Positions 33,605 through 44,960 are shown, counted from the first letter of the stretch. The stretch: DNA of 64,000 nt from Ursus arctos (GCF_023065955.2 NW_026622997.1:11332001-11396000); one strand, 5' to 3'. The notes: a model not told the origin generated them from the sequence alone. Made by a program: numbers and translations.

Positions 33605-34159
33605 TTAAGAAGTCCTTGAGCTCTAGGATTCACTGGGGCGAGCAATCTCGCCACGCATGCGCACTGAATGACTGGTCGCCCCCTTTCTGGCAGGAGGCAG
33701 GTGGAAGATGAGGGTGTGTTGGGAGGACTGTCTGGAAGATTCTGCCGTGAGAAATGCTCTTCCACGTCTCCCCGTCTCATTACTCACTTGCATGGCATTG
33801 CCAGATCCTCTGGGTCCAGCACCCGAGGTCTCCGCCCCCCAGCACCCATCCTTGCTCACCTTCCAGTGCGTCAGGGCAGCCGGGGCCAGGATGCCCCAAG
33901 CATGCCTGCAAGGCAGTGCCCCTCGCCCCTTCCCCAGGTGCCACGGCCAGGAGCCTGCTGGCTTGTCAGCTGTTCCTAAGCCCAGGAGCTCCTTGAGTTA
34001 CAAAACGGAGAGGACATGGAAATTGAAACAGGAGAAGCCGTGAGCAGGGGCCAGAGGGCTCCTGGGGCAGCTATGGAAAGACAACCCAGCCAGAGCAACC
34101 ACATTATTTATTGGTTCTCTGGGGGAGACATATATGGTTAGGAAAAGAACCTCTTCATA
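33605..34159. other. No gene recognised; short CpG word at 33650
   Basis: Contains 'acgcatgcgcac' at about 33653-33664, an NRF1-like word, isolated from other promoter-type motifs. Open frames of 80-111 codons overlap and are unassigned. Confidence 0.35.
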
Positions 34160-34480
34160 TCACAAGACACGGTCGCGCTGTTTCGTGGCCCGCGGGAGCG
34201 CCACCAAACAGACTCAAAGACAACTGCCAGGCGTGGGAAGCAGCGAACAATCGCGTGTGAGCATCGCAGCTCCCCCCACCCCCAGCCTCACAGGATGCAG
34301 GGTTCGGAGAAACAGCGTTCCATTTCACACCAGGGAGGGAGGCGCCCCCACTGAAGGGGAGGGTCTTCCTCAGGGCCACCCAGCCCGGCCACCCGGGCTG
34401 AGCCAGAGCCCAGTCGCAGCGAGCAGGCGGCGTGCATTCCTGGAGCCCGAGCCACGCCGCCTCTACCCAGGGAAGGGATT
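34160..34480. promoter_or_regulatory. CpG-dense patch, possible regulatory element
   Basis: About 24 CpG in 320 bp by eye, well above the surrounding sequence, including 'ggtcgcgctg', 'cccgcgggagcgcc' and 'gcaggcggcgtgc'. It is short for a CpG island and has no identifiable exon. Confidence 0.3.
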
Positions 34481-36130
34481 AGAGCAGCCAGGGCCAGGGA
34501 TATTTTGAGAAACAAAGGGAATTAGCCCCCCAAAAAAGCCCAAAGCATTCCCACTACTCCACAAAATACCACTGTGGGCTGTGGGGAGGAGAAAGCCTGG
34601 GGGGGTGAGGCTGCGTGGGGGAGGCGGACGGAGACTGGCCGATTGGAAATGATGTCATGTGGCCACAGCTAAAAAAACACTGGGCTGTTGAGTGCTGGGG
34701 CATAAATGCCATGTCAGTTACAGGGCTGGGGAGTGGGTTTCGGCAGGTTGGATCAAGTGGCTGCTTTCCTGGAAACCGGGCTTCTGGTTGCTAGGGCTGA
34801 TAAGGCGGGGGAAATGCTACCCCTGGCGTTCATGGGAAAACATTTTGACATTGAAGAAGAGCTGGGACACGTTAACCGTTGAGAAAAAACAGAGCAGCCC
34901 TGGCTTAGCGGCTGCAGCTACCAGCCCTGCAGGGACTCGGATTACCGCCTGGGGGGTGCAGCAGGCCGAGGAATCAGATGGTGCGCGTTCCTGAGGCTGC
35001 AGGACGGACATCCCCAAAGGACACGCCGCCTAACGTGGTTCTGGGGCACCCTGTCTTCTCCCCGTGTTCCCAAGGGGATCCGGGCCTCCACTCTGGGTGG
35101 CGGTGGGCCCTTGCGCCACACATGTGCAGCCCACTAGCCCAGGACGTGACTCCAGGCACCACCGCCCGGCACTGGACATTCGCTGACGCAGCAGCACCTC
35201 AAGGCTGCTGCTGCTGAGGGAAGGGTAGCCCGGGGCAACCAGGGATGATCTACAGCAGGAAGCCCCTAACGGGGACAAAGTCTGCACCAGCAGGTGTGGC
35301 CAGAAGGGCAGTGGCCTTGGAGCCTCACTGTTTGCAATTCTGTGCCGCGGGTAGGGCCATGGGGCAGCCTGCAAAGGAAAACGGTTTTGGTGATTCAGGA
35401 AATAAAATCCTCTGGCGGAGAGCCAGGGCCGGCCTGACTTCCACTGATTTCTGCCCTATAGCAAACAGTGTTGTAACTAGGTGCCTTTCTGTTTCCATTT
35501 TAATCCCCTTGAGCACAACTCCTCTCAGACACGCAAAGCTCAGGCCTCTTACTGGAAGAATCAAGCGCCCACCATCTTCTGCCCACCCCAAAACAGCTAT
35601 GACTCTTCCCACACACACGATCGATTTCAGTTTTTTCTCTGATGCCACCTGTTGTGATCCTCGAGCTCTCAGGAGAGGAGAGAGAGCACCTAACTCAAGG
35701 TGACAAGATCCAGAGGCACCATGTGTGGAGACCCCACCCCCACCTCCACCCGATCCCCCGGCCTCCCACCGTCGTCCCCTTAAGTTATCCCAAGGAGCCT
35801 TGACGGCCGGTTCATTGGCCCTCCACCTGTATTTCTAACGATGGAAGTGGAAGCTGGCGGACCTCTACGACTTAACTTCCCTGTGATTCTCTGTCACTGC
35901 CGTACTGCCCGGAGTACTGATTGGGTTCCAGAGAGGCATGGAATAATAAGAGAGAAGGAGAGAGTCTGAAACAGGAAACCTAGGGAGACCAGACAGGAGA
36001 GTGGGGACATGGAGGTGAGGCAGAGGGGGCACACCACACAGAGTGCAAAGTCAGATCAATCCAGATTATCAAAAAGGATTTAAAAGAAAGCAGGAAAGGA
36101 TTGAAAAATTGAAGGGAAAAGAATTGACCA
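34481..36130. other. No gene recognised
   Basis: GC-rich to about 35900. The frame at 35245-35703 (152 codons) is unassigned and overlaps a 107-codon frame on the other strand. Confidence 0.4.
34642..34661. promoter_or_regulatory. Cluster of CCAAT, CRE-like and E-box words
   Basis: Inverted CCAAT (attgg, 34642-34646), TGATGTCA (34650-34657) and an overlapping E-box CATGTG (34656-34661) fall within 20 bp, downstream of the CpG-dense patch. These are short words found by eye, and the grouping is suggestive only. Confidence 0.25.
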
Positions 36131-36667
36131 GTTAGAAACAGGGCTATATATTTATACACACACACTGTATATACATACACATAGATATTATATATACATA
36201 AGATATATGTATCATATATATAAATGAGCAAAGGAAGTAAAAAACAAGAACTAAACATTTAATTATAGCAGTAATTTTTATTCCAGAAAACTGGTATGAA
36301 TAAGCGCTTTGCAAATTTCAAGTCTTCTAAATGGCAGACAACAATCATAAACATGGTTGTATTAATACTACTGAGTAGTAATCTCCACACTTTTTGTCAA
36401 AACATTTTATACAGCAGTAATATATTGATATTATTGTACTGATGAATTTTATATATTTGGCTCCCTATTAATTTGTTAGAAACATAATGACACTTAAAAA
36501 ACAGAACATTTTAGAGAAAATATTTTAATATTTCTCCTCTTTAATATTTACCTACCACAAAAAGTTTTATAATTAATATATTCTTTATGAGAGCAATGTG
36601 ATGGAATAATCTTAATTATTTTTAAAATCTTGGTTTAACATTTTGTGATACAGTGACTTGAAGGGTT
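36131..36667. other. AT-rich block with TA/CA-rich start
   Basis: TA- and CA-rich low-complexity sequence at 36148-36228 leads into strongly AT-rich DNA with no ORF over 60 codons and no recognised repeat. Confidence 0.5.
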
Positions 36668-36838
36668 TTTTTTTTTTAAGACTTATTTATTTTAGGGAGG
36701 AGGAGCAGAGGGAGAGAGAGAATCTTAAGCAGACTCCCTGCTGAGCGCAGAGCGTGACTGGGCTGGATCCCACAACACTGAGAACATGACCTGAGCAGAG
36801 ATCGAGTCGGATTCTTAATAGACTGAGCCACCCAGGCA
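36668..36838 (-). mobile_element. CAN-SINE, older, antisense
   Basis: T12 tail complement, 'aagacttatttatttta', a GA body, 'aatcttaagcagactccctgctgagcgcag' and 'gactgagccacccaggc'. Diverged head and internal deletions. Probable TSDs acttgaaggg (36657-36666) and tctgaaggtc (36839-36848) are only partly matched. Confidence 0.85.
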
Positions 36839-36848
36839 TCTGAAGGTC

Positions 36849-37260
36849 TTATCGTGATCCTTGATTTTGATGATTTGATTTTAATGATTTTGTGATTTCA
36901 ATGTCATACACAAAAATTATGCCTTACAAAGTATGTAGGTTTGAATCAGGGTCTTGGTACTCATTTTTAAATCCTATATATCGCCTAGGCAAAGCTTTTA
37001 TTGAAATTTGGCTGGAAAGGATCAGTCTTCCCTAATGTTGATTGGCTGTTACTAGAAGTTAATCAGAAGTTGTTGTACTTTTGTACTTTCACCAAATGGC
37101 TTCAAAGCCCCTTGAAATTTCTCATTTGAAAAACAGGGACAGAATAGAAAATTCTTTTTCCATATTTTCAAAGAATGCAAGTGTGAGGTTTTATATTTAA
37201 CACCTGCCATTTTCAAATGTCCATTTTACTTCGAAGGTACATATTAGGATGTTCTTAATT
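36849..37260. other. AT-rich, nothing recognised
   Basis: Contains an imperfect 'ttgatgattttgattttaatgattttgtgattt' stretch at 36862-36900. No gene signal. Confidence 0.45.
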
Positions 37261-37277
37261 TCTCAAGATTATTTTCT

Positions 37278-37460
37278 AAGATTTATTTATTTCTTGTAGA
37301 GAGAGCGGGGTGGGGGGGGGGAGAGGAGCAGAAGGAGAGGGAGAAGCAGACTCCCCGCTGAGCACGGAGCCCGATGCAGAGCTGGATCTCAGGACCCTGT
37401 GATCACGTTAGCCAAAACCAAGAGTTAGAGGCTTAACTGATTGCACCACCCAGGCGCCCC
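37278..37460 (-). mobile_element. CAN-SINE, antisense
   Basis: 'aagatttatttatttcttg', a G-run body, 'gagaagcagactccccgctgagcacgg', 'tctcaggaccctgtgatcacg' and the head 'caccacccaggcgcccc'. TSDs tctcaagattattttct (37261-37277) and tctcctatttattttct (37461-37477) match at 14 of 17. Confidence 0.9.
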
Positions 37461-37477
37461 TCTCCTATTTATTTTCT

Positions 37478-37984
37478 CATGACTTATAACTAACAGCCGC
37501 TTACCAGATAGAAAATGTCAGAAATTTTGGAACATTCACAATTAAGTTTAGCAACTCATTGTCTTGAGTAAGCCTCTATTTGGGATAAATATGTCACATG
37601 CACTTCTCATTTCATTAAAAGTACTGTAATATCATCCTTTTTAGAAGTCAACTTTATAAGCTGTACCTGCATCGATGACAACGTAATAGCACATGAAACT
37701 ACATGCAACAAGTCAATGGCAGCAAACCTGCATGAAAATGTCACTGCCAACCTCTCAAATCATCACATTCCCTCCTCCCTTAGAGATGCCTCAGGTACTG
37801 TGTGTCGCAAGGACCATCTGACAGGCCACGTGAGACTGCCAATGTTAATCCATATATTTTATGTTTATCAACCTTAATGGATTTCATAATTCTAGTTTAA
37901 AATAAATATAAATAGAAGTTCAAACATTTTTCACCTACAACACTCTACGGGGACTCTGTACCTCTTTCGGGGACCACCTGCATA
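37478..37984. other. AT-rich, unnamed old repeat possible
   Basis: No gene. The end (about 37918-37980, 'cacctacaacactctacgggg' and following) has the feel of an old transposon terminus but I cannot name it. Confidence 0.35.
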
Positions 37985-38225
37985 GGGGAGAATATATGGT
38001 GAAGTGCATGGACAGAGCCCCCGTGTTCAAATCTTGCCTGGGCCATTATGGCTGTGTGACCCTGGGCAAGTCCCCTAAGGACTCTGGGCTTCATTTTCTT
38101 ATTTACAAAAGTACCTCTTCAGGTGGTAGATGTAGCAATTAAATGAACTAACTAATCCATTCAAAGCTTTTTAAACACTTCCCAGCTAATAGTAGAAACT
38201 TAAAAATGTTGGCTATTCCTACTAT
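37985..38225 (+). mobile_element. MIR SINE, nearly full length, sense
   Basis: 'gtgttcaaatcttgcctgggcc', 'ggctgtgtgaccctgggcaagtccc', 'gggcttcattttcttatttac' and 'aaacttaaaaatgttggctattcctactat' run through all MIR parts in order. Confidence 0.9.
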
Positions 38226-38259
38226 CATCTAAGAGAAGTATATGTCTTCATTTAACCTG

Positions 38260-38480
38260 GAAGTACCTGGAGGCTAAGAAAAAAGTTAGAGAACTCTTTC
38301 AATCATCCAAGCAAGGGATGATGGTGGCCCAAAACCAAGAAAGTAGCAGTGGGATTGCAGATAAAGAGAAGGAATTAAGAGGCATTTGAGAAGGTGACTC
38401 AATAGACTTTGGAACTGATATAATATAGGCATTGAAGAGAAAGGGAAAAGCAGCCATGTATGGTCTAGAAGTTTCTAGCC
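38260..38480 (-). mobile_element. Ancient LINE-type repeat, antisense, part 1
   Basis: 'aatcatccaagcaagggatgatggtggccc', 'agtagcagtgggattgcag' and 'gaagtttctagcctg' match a common old mammalian repeat, probably L2-related. The next segment of the same repeat continues at 38790 after a MIR insertion. Confidence 0.45.
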
Positions 38481-38534
38481 TGTATCATCAAGGAGTATTA
38501 ATTGAAAAAAAGAAATAAGGAGAGGTCCAGTGTA

Positions 38535-38780
38535 CTGGACAATAATAATTAGTTGAGGGCTTCCTATGTATGTGGCAATTTGCTAAGTGGTTTTCATGTA
38601 TGGAGTCATTTAATCATCATAAAAACCTATGAGATAGGTGTTATCCCCATTTTACAGATGACAAGACTGAGCCACAGAGAAGTCTGTAATTTTTCCAAGG
38701 TTATACAACTAAGCTGTGGCTGAGCTGGGATTTTAACCCAGGCTGTCCAGCTCCAGAGCCCACAACCTTCACCAGTCCAA
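38535..38780 (-). mobile_element. MIR-class SINE (MIRb/MIR3 type), antisense
   Basis: 'ttatccccattttacagatgacaagactgagcc', 'ttccaaggttatacaactaagctgtggctgagctgggatttt' and 'gtccagctccagagcc' match in order. It separates two pieces of the older LINE-type repeat. Confidence 0.85.
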
Positions 38781-38789
38781 ATATAGCCT

Positions 38790-38960
38790 TTCTAAAAGAT
38801 GATGTGTTCCATTGAGTTTGAGGGACATCTAAGAGTGGAGTAGTCAGCGGAATAGAATAGTCAAACTCAGAAAAGAAATAGCAATGAAGCTAGAGATTTC
38901 ATGGGGCACGGGGGTGGGATTGCAGCCACGGGAGCGGACAGCTTAAGGGAGAAGAGAGGG
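38790..38960 (-). mobile_element. Ancient LINE-type repeat, antisense, part 2
   Basis: 'ttgagtttgagggacatctaagagtgg' and 'aagggagaagagaggg' continue the repeat of 38260-38480. Confidence 0.35.
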
Positions 38961-39787
38961 ACATGGAGGGAGGCGGCCACCGCACCCACAGGGACCTAAG
39001 CGCTTGGTGCTTTTCGTTGTGGACATGTACATATCACAACGGGTTTATGCGGGAGGTTCCGCTGCCGTATTGGGGGAAGCTGTCATTATCTTGGTAAGAT
39101 TCACACCTTCCCCTACCATAGCCAGAAAGCCAGATCCTCACTGTCCCTGAGCCCCGGAGGCCAGACCGGGGCAAACAACATGTGCCTGGCCAACCTGAGG
39201 CTCCCCCGGGGACACTGAGCCTGTGGCAAGTGATACAAAAGCACTTTTGTGTAGAATGGACTCCACCCGTGGCAACGCCATCAGTGCCCTGTGGTGGCAG
39301 CGGGTGACCACGGCCAGTGCCCGGCAGCAGCGTCCCTCTATCCCCAAGGTGTGATCTTGGCTACGTTGGCTCTCCGTATGCCCTTGATTTCCTCCCGTTT
39401 TCTTAGACTTGTTCTCTGGTCTTTCTGTCTGTTCAGTGACTTCCTGATAGACTCCCCTAAAACTCCTTTTCTAGAGTCCATTTCTCCTGTTTAATGTGGC
39501 TCTCTGAGAGGCCCAACATCAATCTACCGTTCCTTAGATAATTCTATTTCCTCAAACTCCTTTCCAACCCTTATGGTAGATTAAGGCATCCCCTAAAAGC
39601 GTCAGCAAGAAGCAGTCACCTCTGACCTGTTATTGTACGGTAAAATACCTTTATAAAGAATGGTTATTGTTATCTTTTATCATAACAATTAGCCAAATAC
39701 ATCAATGTAACAGAGATGAAATCTTCCACCACATCTAGAGTGTTACAAGAAATGTCTTACTCAAATTAAATTAACTCCAGTTCCAGC
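38961..39787. other. No gene or repeat recognised
   Basis: Mixed composition, AT-richer after 39500. No exon evidence. Confidence 0.4.
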
Positions 39788-39792
39788 CCCCA

Positions 39793-40207
39793 TGCTCTGG
39801 ACTGAATGTGCCCCACCTTGAAAACTCATGTTGAAACCCTAAATCCCCAAAGTGATACTATTTGGAGGGGGGATCTTTAGGAGGTAAATTAGGTCATGAG
39901 GGTGGAGCCCTCATGATGGAATTAGTGTTCTTATAAGAAGAAAGAGGAGAGGTCTCTTGAGTATGCAAACTCTCTCTCACCCCCACCCTGTCCCTGCCTT
40001 GTACCAGCCACTCCCCCCTACCCATGTGAGAATACACCAGAAAGGTAGCTGTCTCCAAGCCAGGAAGAAGATGGTCACTAGACACTGGATCTGCTGGAGT
40101 CTTGATCTTAGACTTCCAGCCTCCAGAACTGGGAGAAATAAATGTCCCTTGGCCGAGCCACCAGTTTACGGTCATTTTTGTAATAGTAGTCCACACCAAT
40201 TAAGACA
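39793..40207 (+). mobile_element. Solo LTR of the MaLR (MST/MLT1-like) family
   Basis: 415-bp solo LTR starting TG and ending CA, with a 5-bp target duplication cccca on each side (39788-39792, 40208-40212). Internal words match MaLR LTRs: 'aggtcatgagggtggagccctcatga', 'agtgttcttataagaagaaag', 'gacttccagcctccagaactgggagaaataaat'. AATAAA near the end is the LTR polyadenylation signal. No internal region or coding sequence is present, so it formed by LTR-LTR recombination. Subfamily not resolved. Confidence 0.88.
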
Positions 40208-40212
40208 CCCCA

Positions 40213-42418
40213 CTTTGCCAGGGGTGGTTAGAATGGCCAGTATGAGGCCATATTCAATGCCCCACCATCCTGTGGTGCCTCGTAATCCCAGGGCTCACTT
40301 GCTTCAAGGAAATGGAGAACCTTTCCTTCAGTCCTGAATGGTCACTATTTCTTCTTTGTTCCTTAGGGTCATTGCTAGGGGCTGGTTCTCCCATTCGGCA
40401 TGCCCTGTGGTCCTGGCAGGCTGCAAAGATGTCCCCTCACAGCTTCCCTCTCCTTTACCAAGGTTCCCCGGGCCACAGGGCCTGGTGGCCAGCCTCACTG
40501 TCATGGACACCCCAGGTCTCAGAAGTGCTATTGAGGACTGCAAGGATGGTCCAGCAGCCCGTGAGTCCTTCGATCCTCTGCCCCGGCTTGTATCTCCAGC
40601 TCTGAACCCTCAGCGCCCACACAGCTCCCATGCACACAGCCCACACCTCTTCAGGAAATCCAGCTTCTGGCAAGATCTCAGGACGTGAAAGGTGATTGTC
40701 TTCAGGTACCTAGAGAGCCGAGAACACAAGAACTCCACAAAAGGAGACCCCGGAGTTTTCCCTATGGGGGAAAGGAAATTACCTCTTTCCTTTTCTAATG
40801 TGTGTCCTAGGGAAGGGGCTAAACAAATATACAATAAAATATCTTAATTCCAGGGCTGAGATGGCAATAGCCATAAAAACACTATTTTTAATAGGAATGA
40901 CTTATGATATAAAATATGCCTTCATAGATGTTCTGGCTTCAAGCAAAAGAAGCCAACTCATCCTAGCTTGAACAAAAAAATGAGCATTTTCCTAAAAAAA
41001 ATAAAAATAGGTATCTTGCCAAAGCAGAAATGGAGCCATGCCTCTGAAAAGATTGAAACCAGAAATGCGAAGGTTGCCAAAACCACAGCAGTATTTTTTG
41101 TGTCCCTCACCGATGCTCTCCCTTGCACACCTGCTTCATTTTCTCTCTGCAGACCAGTTGAGCTGTCTCAGCTCCCCAGAAGACATATACGCAGAGTGTG
41201 TTCATAGCTCCCAAGTGTACATGCTTCCGTCCCCACCAGGGGGAAGATTCACTCTATCAACCTGTCTCTTTCTCTCTCTGTCTCTCTCCCCCCCGCAACA
41301 CCCCCACTCAACTCCCACCCATCCCAACCAATCCCCAAACTCCTGGGGAAGGGACTCGGATTGGCTCAGCAGTTCTCCCTCCCTGGTCCAATCAACCATA
41401 GGCTGGAGGGCAGGCTCGTATTGTACACACGGGGCTAGCAAGAGCCCAAGCTTAGAGTTTGGAAGAGTGATGAGTGGAAGAAGGTATAAAGAGGGAAGTG
41501 AAGCTAAAAATGGCATCTTGTTTAGATCCCACCCTTACCCCCACCCCCTAACCCCTGCCAGGAGCTACCCCCACGACAAGGATTACAGAGCAAGTAGGTT
41601 ACTTGGGAAGTGAAAACCACACCAACTGGGGGACAGGGAAGTGATGCAGGGAGAGGAGGGACGCCATGAATATGCCTCCTAAGGCAGCTGTCGCCACGGA
41701 TAACTCTGGAAGGGAACACTGGAAACAGCATGAACTGCACACCACAAAATCATTCCACCTGAGCGTCAAGGGAGCTGGGGTGCATGTCAACTCTCGGGAG
41801 TCCTTGGTTGAGGGCCGTTTCTAAGTGGTATTAATTCTATGGCACTTCCAACTTGCCTTGAGTATGAGGGCAGAGTGACCTTCTCCCGTGCCAGAAAAAG
41901 CCTCGGGCAGGGATGTGGACACTGAAAGCTAGAAGTCACTGGAGCATAATGAGACGGTTGAGGTCCAAAAACTGGGCCCTCACGGCTCTGGCTAAGGCTT
42001 TTATTGAGCAAGGCAGAGACGTCATGGGGGCCAGCTCCACCTTCCTCAACAACCACCCCTTGGCTTTTGCCTAACACATTTGTCTTTGTTATCTAGCATG
42101 ACGAAAATGAAGGATATCCCAGGGCTACATCACATGGGAACACGAGGTGCTTTCAAAACAGGAAAGGGATTGAAAAGGCCTTCAAACAACTGCTGGACAC
42201 TATTAAACAAAGGGGAAAAAAGTCTTCTCTTGGCTAACTCTATCAAACTGCAGCAACTCAATAGGACAAAACATTAGCACCGCTCCCTCGTGCTTCGAGG
42301 TTCGTGTGTGTGTATAAGTGACACAGGCGTATGTGTGTATGTGTGTGTCTTATAGTGACTACAGCAGTTTTTTTTTAATTGACTGCCTTATGCTGTAAAG
42401 GTTTTCAAATTGTCTTCC
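40213..42418. other. No gene recognised; CT-rich and GT-rich patches
   Basis: A CT/CCCC-rich patch lies at 41263-41300 and a GT-rich patch at 42303-42348. The 191-codon frame at 41038-41613 (+) is the longest in the window and overlaps a 104-codon minus frame. No domain is recognisable and a run of low-stop CT-rich DNA explains much of its length. Confidence 0.35.
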
Positions 42419-42435
42419 AAAATTCTGGTTATCCA

Positions 42436-42550
42436 GGGCGCCGGGCTGGCTCAGTTGGAGGAGCGTGCGACTCTTGATCTCGGGGTCGGGAGTTCAGGCC
42501 CCACGTTGGGTGTAAATATTACTTAAATAAAAACTTAAACACACACACAC
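42436..42550 (+). mobile_element. Short tRNA-type CAN-SINE lacking the CT-rich body, sense
   Basis: A tRNA-like portion ('gggcgccgggctggctcagttgg' head, then 'ggggtcgggagttcaggcccc', a near-intact B-box region) passes straight into 'ttgggtgtaaatattacttaaataaaaac' and a CA tail. It has no CT-rich body. An exact 17-bp TSD aaaattctggttatcca lies at 42419-42435 and 42551-42567. A real tRNA is excluded by the SINE tail and TSD. Confidence 0.92.
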
Positions 42551-42567
42551 AAAATTCTGGTTATCCA

Positions 42568-42999
42568 TGCAAGTATATTAATACCTCCACAAAAACAAAC
42601 AGGTTTCTGACAATCAATGCCGATTTCATCTGCCTGGGTGTTTTCACTGTGTTGCTTTCATCCATTTTACATTTTTGCATTCTGTGTAGAGTTTCCACTG
42701 GAACAAGAGTGGTTCAGTTACAGCTGCCATCTTTAAGGGGGGCCAAGGGAAAAATCACATAGTCCTAGGAAAGCTCGAGGCTCAAAGCTCTTTTTCTTTT
42801 CCTGGGAAGGTTACAGCAGGACTGTATAACTTTTCTTGAGTTGTAAGAAAACCAGTAGTATTGAAATTTTGAAGATGACAGCAGAAAAAAAAAATTTCTT
42901 TTTATTTTTAGTTGCATAACTGATACATTAAATATGACCAGTATAGTAATGATTACACATTCTACATTTGTGTAATGACTAAGTATATGATCTAATATA
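42568..42999. other. No gene recognised
   Basis: AT-rich toward the end. Nothing recognised. Confidence 0.4.
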
Positions 43000-43130
43000 A
43001 AATTTATTTAGCACAGTGGGACACAGTAACCTGCCCAGGGTAACACAGATAATACACTGACGGAGGCTTGACTTGAACACCCAGAATGACCGACCCCAAA
43101 GCCTGGGGCCTTAAGCCCTGATTTGTGTAT
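43000..43130 (-). mobile_element. MIR SINE, antisense
   Basis: 'gcacagtgggacacagtaacctgcccagggtaacacagataatacactg' and 'cttgacttgaacacccagaatgac' follow MIR reversed. Confidence 0.7.
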
Positions 43131-44310
43131 GCTGACAATTGCCATACTTCCTGTGAGCTTTCTTCAGCTTCATCTTTGGTAGATACCATGCTTAGAACAC
43201 TTGCTATTTCAAAACCAGAAACTTTGAGAGCAAGGTCTTCCCAAATCGTTGGACAACGTCAGAGTCAACGGGAGTTCTAAACTGAGCTCACGTAGTGTAA
43301 CTGCCACTATAAGAAGCTGATGTTTGGGCATACGGGCCAGTGCCTTTGAATAGCAGCTTTTCCTAAACTTGAGCAAGGTCAGAGCAAAGATCACCCACCA
43401 AACAAGGGTTATGGGGGTTGGTGGGCTACTGGCACTGAGCCAACGTTGAGCATCAATATACCGAGTGTTCGTACTGTCTCAAACAAGGCTTGCCCTGGTC
43501 GTGCGAGGGCAGTGGGTGGCTGTGTGAGCCAAATCATTGGTTTGAGGCTCTCCTAACCAGCTGCACGAACCTTCTCTACCCTCCCCTGTGGAAGGCAAAC
43601 GTCTAGATTGTGGGAACACCTTGGCATTACCTACTTTCCCCTCCCCCAGGAATTTCATTCCTCTTGCTCTACCTGTCAGTCAGCCAAGATGGCTGAGGGG
43701 TGGCCACATGGCCTGGGCCAGGCCAGGAAGACCCTCTCCCTATGCACACTGAACAGAGCAGCACCAGCCCCGAAAACAGACTGAAGCTGGAAACGGGGCT
43801 CAGTACTAAGGCCGCCGCCTTCCAGGAGCTCAGCCCTGGAGATGCCCCACGGATATTGAAAGACTGGAGAAACTGATACACCCTCCAGTCCTGTGTGAAA
43901 GAAGGAGAGAGAGATGGGTACACAGCGTGACAGGCAAACGAGGGCTGGGCACAGGGCTGCAAAAATGCAAACTCTTCCATCTGTGCTGCCTTCCATCCCT
44001 CGTGGGCCCCAGCTGTGTCACTGCCCACACTGCCACCGCTCTTGGGAACAAAAACTCAGCGCCCCCAGGCCTGGCCGCAGACAATAGACACATCAGGACA
44101 CTGCTGGAATCCTAGGACGGATCCAAAATTGCATCAAAAATGCCTCTGCTCCCCACCCCACCCCCAGCACATCTCAAGCATTAGGTGGTTACATCCAGAA
44201 AGGACCTCCCAGGTGGGAGTATAAGAAGGATAAACCTAAATTAACTCGGGCTCTCTCTCTCTCACTCAGGCTTTCCCCCTGGCTCCCCGCATGCACCACC
44301 ACTCCCTCAA

Positions 44311-44311
<1 letters not shown>
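43131..44311. other. No gene recognised
   Basis: Unique-looking. The 106- and 119-codon minus-strand frames at 43669-44028 overlap in different phases and are unassigned. Confidence 0.4.

Positions 44312-44354
<43 letters not shown>
44312..44354. repeat. (CA)21 microsatellite
   Basis: Uninterrupted CA run. Confidence 0.97.
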
Positions 44355-44355
<1 letters not shown>

Positions 44356-44799
44356 TTTCTCTCACTTTCTTTCTCTAAGATCCAGGAGGGGCACAATCTG
44401 GGGTCTGAGCTAAAGACTTTCCCTGGAGGTTCCCATTAGCAGCCAAGGCCCCTGATATTCTGCAAGAGCACAAACTCGAAGGGACAAACAACCGGAGAAC
44501 ACGCCTGAGATCAAAGAAAACACGGGAACAGTCAGCATGCTGAATTCACAGTAATGACCAGGGCAAACAGAACTTAGAAATAATATCATACTTTCATTCA
44601 AATAGATAAGGGAGAATTCAGTCACGTAAAGAGCAAGTAGTCATAAATGAGGACCGATCAGAGACGAAAGCAAGAGTCAGTAGATGGTGAAGGCCAAGTG
44701 GACCAGTCTTTCAGGAGAAGAGTGAAATTGAGAACATGTGTACCCTTGGCCCAGGAACCCCATTCAGGGCATATACTGTCCATCGCCTTCACCACCTAC
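44355..44799. other. No gene or repeat recognised
   Basis: Mixed composition, no exon evidence. Confidence 0.4.
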
Positions 44800-44960
44800 C
44801 TGATAATAGGAATTACCTGGGGCACTTGTTAAACCCTAGGATTCCAGGGTCCCTTCAGGCGGACTGCAGAAGAAGAGCCCAAGAATCCGCATTTGAATGA
44901 GTGAGGCCCCGCCCCCATCTCCACACAAAGTGATTCTTACAACCAAGCAAGACTTGTGTC
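44800..44960 (+). mobile_element. MER5A-like hAT-Charlie remnant
   Basis: 'aggaattacctggggcacttgttaaa', 'agagcccaagaatccgcatttgaatgag' and 'aggccccgcccccatc' follow the MER5A order. Termini eroded. Confidence 0.8.

Noticed and set aside
42436..42550. Possible tRNA gene
   Set aside because: The tRNA-like part is followed by a SINE tail and flanked by an exact target duplication, so it is a retroposon.
44451..44625. Apparent transmembrane-like minus-strand frame at about 44410-44625
   Set aside because: Hydrophobic only by composition; no start context, homolog or conserved motif visible.
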